This document shows, in pieces, positions 40,504 to 46,512 of a stretch of DNA of 46,512 nt. The first letter of the stretch is position 1. Every line of letters starts with the position of its first letter. This stretch comes from DATAPE01 sp034667525. GTDB lineage: Bacteria; Actinomycetota; CADDZG01; WHSQ01. A model generated the notes under the pieces. The model was not told the DNA's origin and ran no database searches. It saw only the letters and a program-made list of their open reading frames with translations. The position numbers were made by a program, and so were the translations under genes. The DNA lies in contig JAXDJO010000027.1 of NCBI GenBank assembly GCA_034667525.1, positions 1 to 46,512 of the forward strand, given 5' to 3'.

Positions 40504-40902
40504 ATGGATCAACAACGATGGGCGTGCAGGGGCGCGCGAGGAGCCATCACCACCGTTGGATCGACCGATGATGCCATCGAGGACGCGACAAAGACTCTGC
40601 TCGAGGGCCTTGTCGCCGCGAACGATTGTCCGCTCGAGGAGATCGCCGCGGCGATCTTCACGGTCCCCGATGAGCTTGCCGGCTGCAATCCGTCGGCTGC
40701 CGCGCGCAAGCATGGCTGGTCGGGCGTGCCTCTTCTCACGGTGCGCGAGCAGGCCGGTGACAGTCCCGTCGACCGTTGTTTGCGCGTGCTGCTGCTGCTG
40801 AACACGACCCGGGCTCAACACGAGATCCGCCACCTCTATCTGGGAGATGCCGCGGTTTTGCGTCCCGACCTCTCGAGCACACCGATAGGAGCTGAAACAT
40901 GA
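40504..40902 (+). CDS. aroH: chorismate mutase, AroH type
   Basis: A 132-residue trimeric chorismate mutase converting chorismate to prephenate, the branch point for Phe and Tyr. It aligns closely to the Bacillus subtilis AroH: CRGARGAIT at the N terminus (active-site Arg), VREQAGD (Glu), CLRVLLLLNT (Arg90 equivalent) and IRHLYLGDAAVLRPDLS (Tyr108). AGAGAGG lies 6 nt before the ATG. It is the first structural gene after the attenuator and overlaps aroF by four bases (ATGA). Confidence 0.93.
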   Translation: MDQQRWACRGARGAITTVGSTDDAIEDATKTLLEGLVAANDCPLEEIAAAIFTVPDELAGCNPSAAARKHGWSGVPLLTVREQAGDSPVDRCLRVLLLLNTTRAQHEIRHLYLGDAAVLRPDLSSTPIGAET

Positions 40903-41918
40903 TCATCATCATGCAGTCGCACGCCACAGAGGATGAGATCCAAAGGGTTGTCGAGACCGTAGAGGCGCACGGACATACGCCGCACCTCTCTTCCGGCGTT
41001 GAGCGAACGATCATCGGAGTCATCGGCGGCGAAGCGCAGATCGACCCAGAGATGTTCGAGCCCCTCGCCGGCGTGGAAAGAGTCGTGCGCGTCTTGCATC
41101 CTTTCAAGCTGGCGACACGCGATTTCCACCCGGCGGACCGCACGATCACCTTCGCAAACGGAGCCCGGCTCGGCGGCGGAAATCTGTTGGTGATGGCCGG
41201 TCCGTGTGCGGTGGAGAGCCGCGAACAATTGCAGCTCGCAGCCGAAGGTGTTGCATCTTGTGGGGTGAAGGTGCTCCGTGCAGGGGCCTTTAAGCCGCGC
41301 ACGTCCCCCTATAGCTTCCAGGGGCTGGGGGACAAGGGACTGCGGATCCTCGCCGAGGTCGCCGAAGAACTGGGACTGGCGACGGTGACGGAGGTGGTTA
41401 CTCCCGACGACGTGCCGTTGGTGAGCGAGTATGCCGACATGCTCCAGGTGGGAGCCCGCAACATGGCGAACTACTCCCTGCTGCGGGCCGTGGGCGATTC
41501 CCACCATCCCGTGCTTCTGAAGCGGGGGCCGGGCTCGACGGTGGAGGAGTTGTTGCAGGCTGCCGAATACATCCTGGCTCAGGGCAACGATCAGGTGGCG
41601 CTGTGCGAGCGGGGGATACGCACCTTCGAAACCGCGACCCGATTCACCTTCGACGTGAATGCGGTTCCGGTGCTCAAGGGCCTCAGCTCCCTTCCGGTAG
41701 TGGTGGACCCGAGCCACGCGACGGGAAAAGCAGAGCTGGTTCCGCCCATAGCGCTTGCCGGAGTAGCGGCGGGGGCCGACGGCCTCCTGATCGAAGTGCA
41801 CCCCGATCCCACGCGCGCGTTATCGGACGCGGCTCAGTCTTTGGACCTGGAGTCGTTCACCCAGCTCGTGACCTCATTGAATCTTGTGGCGGGCGCGCTG
41901 GGCCGCGATGCGGCGTGA
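40899..41918 (+). CDS. aroF: DAHP synthase, type I-beta
   Basis: A 339-residue 3-deoxy-D-arabino-heptulosonate-7-phosphate synthase, the first step of the shikimate pathway. Residues 1-70 form the ferredoxin-like regulatory domain seen in Thermotoga DAHP synthase, which mediates Tyr/Phe feedback; the TIM barrel follows, with MAGPCAVES (metal ligand C103), RAGAFKPRTSPYSFQG, LKRGPG and VDPSHATGK. It overlaps aroH by four bases and tyrA by four (GTGA). The enzyme may therefore be controlled both by feedback and by attenuation. Alternative symbol aroG. Confidence 0.93.
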   Translation: MIIIMQSHATEDEIQRVVETVEAHGHTPHLSSGVERTIIGVIGGEAQIDPEMFEPLAGVERVVRVLHPFKLATRDFHPADRTITFANGARLGGGNLLVMAGPCAVESREQLQLAAEGVASCGVKVLRAGAFKPRTSPYSFQGLGDKGLRILAEVAEELGLATVTEVVTPDDVPLVSEYADMLQVGARNMANYSLLRAVGDSHHPVLLKRGPGSTVEELLQAAEYILAQGNDQVALCERGIRTFETATRFTFDVNAVPVLKGLSSLPVVVDPSHATGKAELVPPIALAGVAAGADGLLIEVHPDPTRALSDAAQSLDLESFTQLVTSLNLVAGALGRDAA

Positions 41919-42811
41919 ACCCCGTTCTGGTGGATCGGAAGGCTGGCAGGGAGCTGGGTCGCATCGCGATCGTGGGTGCCGGACAGATCGGAACGATGCT
42001 TGGTGTCGCTTTGCGAAATGCGGGTTGCGCCGAGGTGTTCATCCACGATAGGGACGCGGCGGTTGCCGACGTCAGCTTCGGGTTGGGCGCGGCAACGGGC
42101 CGGATCCCTCAGATCGATGGAGCCCTTGGCTTCGACACGGTGGTGTTGGCCCTGCCGGTGCCGGAGATCATCCGGTTCCTCCAAGACTTTGGCCCTCAGG
42201 TAAAACCGGGTTCGTTCCTGGTGGATACGGGCAGCGCCAAGAGTGCAGTGACGGCGGCGATGCGCAGGCACGTTCCCGGCAGTGTTCACGCGATCGGTGG
42301 ACATCCGATGGCGGGAAGCGAGCGGCCGGGTCCCACCGGATCCCGTCCGGAGATGCTGAAAGGGGCAACCTTCGTGTTCAGCCCCGTGAGAGAGGACCAG
42401 GTGGCCCTAGATCGCGCGCGCTTGTTCGCCTCTCTGATCGGAGCCAAGGTGGCCGAGGTCGACGCGGAGACTCATGACGCAGTGCTCGCGCGGTCCAGCC
42501 ACGTTGCTCACGTCACCGCCTTCGCCCTCGCCTCCTTGGGTGACCCAAGTGCGACGGATGAGACTTCCGCATTGTTCTCGCCGGGATACCAAGGCGCCAC
42601 GCGCCTTGCCTGTAGCGATCCACAGATGGTTGCGGGGTTTCTCACCGCCAACGCTTCCCATGTCCGGGGGGCGGTCGAGGAGCTCGTTGCGAAGCTCGCA
42701 GTGATGTGCGAAGTCCTCGACGAGGGTCCGCGTGAGTTGGAGGTGCTTTTGGCGCGGTGGCAGAGCGGGACCGCCTCACTACCGCTGACGCAGCAAGGAA
42801 CCAGCCGGTGA
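41915..42811 (+). CDS. tyrA: prephenate dehydrogenase
   Basis: A 298-residue NAD(P)-dependent enzyme turning prephenate into 4-hydroxyphenylpyruvate for tyrosine. The nucleotide motif is GAGQIG (21-26), and the family motif is GHPMAGSE. The usual helical C-terminal domain follows; there is no ACT domain. The GTG at 41915 overlaps the aroF TGA (GTGA); the frame is open further upstream but inside aroF. It overlaps aroA by four bases (GTGA). Confidence 0.93.
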   Translation: MNPVLVDRKAGRELGRIAIVGAGQIGTMLGVALRNAGCAEVFIHDRDAAVADVSFGLGAATGRIPQIDGALGFDTVVLALPVPEIIRFLQDFGPQVKPGSFLVDTGSAKSAVTAAMRRHVPGSVHAIGGHPMAGSERPGPTGSRPEMLKGATFVFSPVREDQVALDRARLFASLIGAKVAEVDAETHDAVLARSSHVAHVTAFALASLGDPSATDETSALFSPGYQGATRLACSDPQMVAGFLTANASHVRGAVEELVAKLAVMCEVLDEGPRELEVLLARWQSGTASLPLTQQGTSR

Positions 42812-44091
42812 CGTTTCCTGCACTGGCTGGGTCCAGCGTCGTGCCGATCCGCGTGTCTGTTCCCGGTGACAAGTCGATCTCCCATCGCGCCGCTCTGCTC
42901 GCAGCCATCGCCCGCGGCACCTCCCGGATCGCCGGCTTCTCGTCGGCGGGCGACTGCGCAGCCACGCTCCGGGTGCTCCGCGATCTGGGAGTGTCATGGT
43001 CGATGGATGCCGGCGTCCTGGAGATCGAGGGCCGGGGCGCGGCGGGCCTGGGGGCTTCCGGCGCGGCCCTCGACTGCTGTCGGTCGGGAACCACGATGCG
43101 CCTGGCGGCCGGGCTGCTTGCATGGTGTGATTTCTCGAGTGAGCTGACCGGTGATAGCCAACTGCTGCGGCGTCCCATGCGCCGGATAGCCGAGCCCTTG
43201 CGCGCGATGGGGGCCTCGATCGAACTGACGCCTGAGGGCACGGCTCCCATCACCATCCACGGGACTGAGCTCCGCGGCATCACCTATGAACTTCCCGTCG
43301 CAAGCGCCCAGGTGAAGTCTGCGGTGTTGCTGGCGGGCCTTCATGCAGGTGGAACCACCACGGTGGTCGAGCGCGTCACGACGCGCGACCACACCGAACG
43401 TCTGTTGCGGGCGATGGGAGCCGTCATCGAGGTCGCGCCTGGGGTGCAAACGACCGCCGTTTCAGTGCGAGCCGGCGAGCTCGCCCCGCTGGAGCTCCCC
43501 GTGCCGGGGGACCTGTCGTCGGCTGCCGCGCTGGCTGCTGCGGCTCTCCTGATGAAGGTCGATCTGACCGTTGAAGGTGTTGGTTTGAATCCCACTCGGG
43601 CTGGATTCTTGAACGTGCTTGCGCGCATGGGGGCCGGCATCGAGAGCGCGATGCACACGAAGGTGCCCGAGCCGGTAGGCGATCTCCATGTGCACTCCGC
43701 CCCCTTGTTCGCAACGGAGATCGCTCCGGACGAGGTTCCATCGCTGATCGATGAGCTGCCTTTGGTGGGTGTGCTGGCGACGCAAGCGGAAGGGGTAACC
43801 GTGGTGCGAGGTGCGCAGGAGCTGCGCGCCAAGGAGAGCGATCGGATAGCCGGACTCGTCGCCGGACTGCACGGCCTGGGGGCCGACGTCGAACAGCTTC
43901 CCGATGGATTCATCGTGCGGGGACCTTCGCGTCTTCGCTCGGGGATCTGTGATGCGCGCGATGATCACCGGCTTGCGATGGCGTTCTCGCTCGCAGGGAT
44001 GGTCGCCGACGGTGATGTGCAAGTCACCGGGATCGACTTTGTCGGAGATTCGTTCCCGGAGTTCACCGCGCTGTTGGCGGCCTTCCAGTGA
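42808..44091 (+). CDS. aroA: EPSP synthase
   Basis: A 427-residue 5-enolpyruvylshikimate-3-phosphate synthase. Key motifs are GDKSISHRAA, SGTTMRLAAGLLA, PVASAQVKSAVLLAG, DELPLVG and RAKESDRI (catalytic acid and arginine region). The residue equivalent to E. coli Asn94 is Arg here (CCRSGTT rather than xGNSGTT), though the glycine and threonines of the loop are kept. The GTG at 42808 overlaps the tyrA TGA. It overlaps aroE by four bases (GTGA). Confidence 0.94.
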   Translation: MTFPALAGSSVVPIRVSVPGDKSISHRAALLAAIARGTSRIAGFSSAGDCAATLRVLRDLGVSWSMDAGVLEIEGRGAAGLGASGAALDCCRSGTTMRLAAGLLAWCDFSSELTGDSQLLRRPMRRIAEPLRAMGASIELTPEGTAPITIHGTELRGITYELPVASAQVKSAVLLAGLHAGGTTTVVERVTTRDHTERLLRAMGAVIEVAPGVQTTAVSVRAGELAPLELPVPGDLSSAAALAAAALLMKVDLTVEGVGLNPTRAGFLNVLARMGAGIESAMHTKVPEPVGDLHVHSAPLFATEIAPDEVPSLIDELPLVGVLATQAEGVTVVRGAQELRAKESDRIAGLVAGLHGLGADVEQLPDGFIVRGPSRLRSGICDARDDHRLAMAFSLAGMVADGDVQVTGIDFVGDSFPEFTALLAAFQ

Positions 44092-44957
44092 ACGCCCCGG
44101 GCAAACTTGCCGTCATCGGCGATCCGATCTCCGGCAGCCTGTCGCCCGTGCTGCAAAATGCAGCCCTCAAGTCGCTCGATCTCGACCTCGGCTATGCAGC
44201 CGTAGCGGTTCCCGCCCACGAGCTCGGTGCGATGTTCCCTGTGTTTCGGCAGACGTACCTGGGACTGAACGTTACTCGGCCGCTCAAAGAGCTTGTCGTC
44301 GATCTCTGCGATGACCTGGCACCGGAGTCGATGCAAGCACGCTCGGTTAACACGATCGTGTTCCGAAACGGATCTGCCTTCGGAGCTTCGACCGACGTGT
44401 TGGGATTCATGCCTGCGCTTCGATCGGTGACGCGGCGCGACGTGAAGGAGGCAGTCATACTCGGCACGGGAGGTGCTGCCCGCGCGGTTGCGGTCGCACT
44501 TGTTCGCGAGGGGACACGGGTGCACGTCTCCGGACGCAATGCTGCAGCGGGCACGAGACTGAGCTCCGATCTCGGCGTTACCTTCGCAGCATCAACGGCC
44601 CCCTCCACCCTTTCGGTTCTGGAGCGGGCAGATCTCGTGGTGAACGCCACACCCGTGGGCGGTGGTGACGACGGGTCGTCGCCGCTGCCGGATTCCGCTC
44701 CGCTGCCCCAGAACGGTGTCGTCTTCGACCTCGTATACCGGCCGCGCGTGACAGGTCTTCTCCGTCGCGCCCGGGCCGAAGGTTGTGAGACCGTTGAAGG
44801 TCTGTGCCTGTTGATCGAGCAGGCCGCTCTTTCTTTCGAGTTGTGGACGGGTCGCGATGCTCCGCGAGATGTGATGTGGGCCGCCGCCCTTGGCTCTTAT
44901 GGCACCGTGGACTCCGCGGACAACGAACCCACGAACCTGCAACGAGAACAAGTCTGA
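44088..44957 (+). CDS. aroE: shikimate dehydrogenase
   Basis: A 289-residue NADP-dependent enzyme reducing 3-dehydroshikimate. The substrate motifs GDPISGSLSPVLQN, GLNVTRPLKE (catalytic Lys), SVNTI and the catalytic Asp in STDVLGF are visible, and LGTGGAARAV is the cofactor motif. The second asparagine of the usual GxNTDG is Ser. The GTG start overlaps the aroA stop; aroC follows with a one-base overlap (TGATG). Confidence 0.92.
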   Translation: MNAPGKLAVIGDPISGSLSPVLQNAALKSLDLDLGYAAVAVPAHELGAMFPVFRQTYLGLNVTRPLKELVVDLCDDLAPESMQARSVNTIVFRNGSAFGASTDVLGFMPALRSVTRRDVKEAVILGTGGAARAVAVALVREGTRVHVSGRNAAAGTRLSSDLGVTFAASTAPSTLSVLERADLVVNATPVGGGDDGSSPLPDSAPLPQNGVVFDLVYRPRVTGLLRRARAEGCETVEGLCLLIEQAALSFELWTGRDAPRDVMWAAALGSYGTVDSADNEPTNLQREQV

Positions 44958-46144
44958 TGCTCCGCTTCCTTACCGCAGGTGAATCACATGGGCCAGAGCT
45001 GGTGGTGATCGTCGAAGGGATGCCCGCAGGCGTGCCCCTCCCGGCAGAAGCGATCGACCGGGAGCTCGTGCGCCGGCAGGGCGGTTACGGCCGGGGGGCT
45101 CGCTCGACGAAGATCGAGAAGGACCGCGCTCAGATCGTCAGTGGAGTGCAGGGTGGTCACAGCACCGGGGCCCCCATCGCGCTCAGGATCGTGAATCGCG
45201 ATTTCGCAAACCAACCGCACGACCCCAAGCCCCTTACGACCCCACGGCCCGGGCACGCCGATCTCGCCGGCAGGGCGAAGTACGGACTGAACGATTTCCG
45301 CACGATCAGGGAGCGGGCAAGCGCACGAGAGACAGCGGCGCGCGTGGGCGCCGGAGCGCTGGCAAAAGCGCTCGTGGCCGCCTTTGACATCTCGGTAGGT
45401 AGCTATGTCAGTCAGATCGGAGATGTATGCGCCGGCGGACCCGCGGGTGATCCGGCTGATCTCGAGGACGCGGCACTGGTGGAACTGGCGGAGCAGGCAG
45501 AGTCCGACGCGGTGCGCTGCCCCGATCATCGGGCGTCCGCCGACATGTGCCGGTCGATAGATGAGGCCAGCGCGCAGGGCGAGACGCTGGGCGGAAGCTT
45601 CTGGGCCTTTGCGCGCGGAGCGCCCGTGGGCCTGGGCTCCTACGCTCACTGGGATCGGAAGCTGGACGGGCGTTTGGCGCAAGCGGTGTGCTCCATCCCT
45701 GCAATCAAGGGCGTCGAGATAGGTCCTGCGTTCGCCATCTCCTCGCTGCAGGGGAGCGCAGCACAAGATGACATCGTTCTCACAGAGGGACGGATCACGC
45801 GGCCCACCAACCACGCGGGGGGCATCGAGGCTGGCGTCAGCAACGGAGCCCCCATCTTGGTGCGAGCGGCGATGAAGCCGCTGTCTTCGGTGCGACGGGC
45901 TGTCGAGTCGGTGGACTTCGGTACCGGCGCCGCAAGCGATCCCCCTTACGTCCGCTCGGACATCTGCGCGGTTCCCGCGGCAGCCGTCGTTGCCGAAGCC
46001 ATGGTCGCGTGGGTCCTTGCCGACGAGGTCACCGAGCGCTTCGGTGGCGACCGATTGGACGCGATGTGCGCGGCGCACCATTTTCTGCGTGACGCCGAGC
46101 TGCCCACCAGCCACGGACACTTGCTGGGAGATGAGCGGTCTTGA
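44957..46144 (+). CDS. aroC: chorismate synthase
   Basis: A 395-residue FMN-dependent enzyme making chorismate, the last common aromatic precursor. Family motifs GESHG, YGRGARSTKIE, RPGHADLAG and RERASARETAARV are intact. The ATG at 44957 overlaps the aroE TGA. The stop overlaps the aroK TTG by three bases. Confidence 0.95.
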   Translation: MLRFLTAGESHGPELVVIVEGMPAGVPLPAEAIDRELVRRQGGYGRGARSTKIEKDRAQIVSGVQGGHSTGAPIALRIVNRDFANQPHDPKPLTTPRPGHADLAGRAKYGLNDFRTIRERASARETAARVGAGALAKALVAAFDISVGSYVSQIGDVCAGGPAGDPADLEDAALVELAEQAESDAVRCPDHRASADMCRSIDEASAQGETLGGSFWAFARGAPVGLGSYAHWDRKLDGRLAQAVCSIPAIKGVEIGPAFAISSLQGSAAQDDIVLTEGRITRPTNHAGGIEAGVSNGAPILVRAAMKPLSSVRRAVESVDFGTGAASDPPYVRSDICAVPAAAVVAEAMVAWVLADEVTERFGGDRLDAMCAAHHFLRDAELPTSHGHLLGDERS

Positions 46145-46512
46145 CGCCTCAGGTGAGCCGCAGCTTCTTGCCCATGCCCCCATTGCCCGCGGGCCGTCCT
46201 CGTCTCATCGTGACCGGATTCATGGGAACCGGCAAGACCGAGGCGGGGCGAGAAGCGGCGCGATTGCTATCCCTGCCGTTCGTGGATCTCGATCTCGTGG
46301 TCGAAGCTCGGGAAGGCATATCGATCTCCGAGATCTTCGCCCGAGACGGTGAAGCGCACTTCCGGGCTCTCGAGAAGAGAGCGATGACCGACGCCGTCCG
46401 GCTCTCGGGTGTCGTGATCGCTACAGGTGGGGCCGCCGTCTTACAAGAAGAGGAGTTCGCGCAGCTTGCAAAGGGCTCGGCCGTTGCGGTGTTGAACGCG
46501 ACGGTCGCTCGG
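46141..46512 (+). CDS. aroK: shikimate kinase (partial, cut by window end)
   Basis: The first 124 codons of shikimate kinase, which phosphorylates shikimate. The P-loop is GFMGTGKT, the shikimate-binding region is DLDLVVEAREG and SEIFARDGEAHFRALE, and ATGGAA is the third motif. I set the start at the TTG overlapping the aroC stop (TTGA), in line with the other overlaps in the operon. A GTG at 46153 and an ATG at 46174 are alternatives. The 3' end lies outside the window. Confidence 0.9.
   Translation, partial: MTPQVSRSFLPMPPLPAGRPRLIVTGFMGTGKTEAGREAARLLSLPFVDLDLVVEAREGISISEIFARDGEAHFRALEKRAMTDAVRLSGVVIATGGAAVLQEEEFAQLAKGSAVAVLNATVAR

Noticed and set aside
41603..41914. Extended N terminus for prephenate dehydrogenase
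   Set aside because: The open frame lies inside aroF in another phase; the GTG overlapping the aroF stop gives a normal TyrA N terminus.

Overview
The window is GC-rich chromosomal DNA that reads like an Actinomycetota genome, probably from a poorly sampled lineage. The evidence is high GC, frequent GTG/TTG starts, several starts sitting just downstream of a TAnnnT box without a Shine-Dalgarno, and Actinobacteria-typical families: PspA-PspAA-HtpX-PspAB, DUF2630, DUF6328, an Rv1284-like beta carbonic anhydrase and luciferase-like oxidoreductases. No tRNA, rRNA, CRISPR, insertion sequence or prophage was seen. The assignment to phylum is inference.

Layout. Positions 0.1-13.9 kb hold mixed housekeeping and accessory genes: a DUF4242 protein, an APC amino-acid permease, a coupled nucleotidyltransferase-fold/metallophosphoesterase pair, a cyclase-family hydrolase with an agmatinase-like ureohydrolase, an OsmC protein, an alpha/beta hydrolase, a large secreted protein and an Xaa-Pro aminopeptidase whose start looks leaderless. 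Positions 14.0-22.4 kb carry a nine-gene, tightly packed catabolic cluster: PaaK-type aryl-CoA ligase, small unknown protein, luciferase-like oxidoreductase, a fused FAD-monooxygenase/old-yellow-enzyme protein, hotdog thioesterase, glutaryl-CoA-dehydrogenase-like enzyme, SDR, crotonase and RidA protein. It resembles the CoA-dependent 2-aminobenzoate (anthranilate) pathway of Azoarcus evansii. A second acyl-CoA dehydrogenase converges on it.

Positions 23.7-30.1 kb contain a MerR-like/adenylate cyclase fusion, a CDF metal transporter, a MarR-ABC permease-ABC ATPase set in which the ATPase carries a cyclic-nucleotide-binding domain, a YceI protein across a palindromic operator, and a secreted calcium-binding-repeat protein whose 5' UTR is a recognisable c-di-GMP-I (GEMM) riboswitch. 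Positions 30.4-37.0 kb hold a VOC protein, a selenium-binding protein with an arginase-like partner, a GT51 glycosyltransferase, and secreted BNR and LamG proteins. Positions 37.2-39.7 kb are the Psp envelope-stress operon, divergent from a carbonic anhydrase.

From 40.3 kb to the window end runs an aromatic amino acid operon, aroH-aroF-tyrA-aroA-aroE-aroC-aroK, every junction overlapping. It is preceded by a 28-codon leader peptide with two Trp, two Tyr and one Phe codons and by a complete set of mutually exclusive RNA hairpins ending in a strong terminator. This is a classical ribosome-mediated attenuator apparently sensing several aromatic amino acids. With the riboswitch, it is the strongest regulatory discovery in the window.
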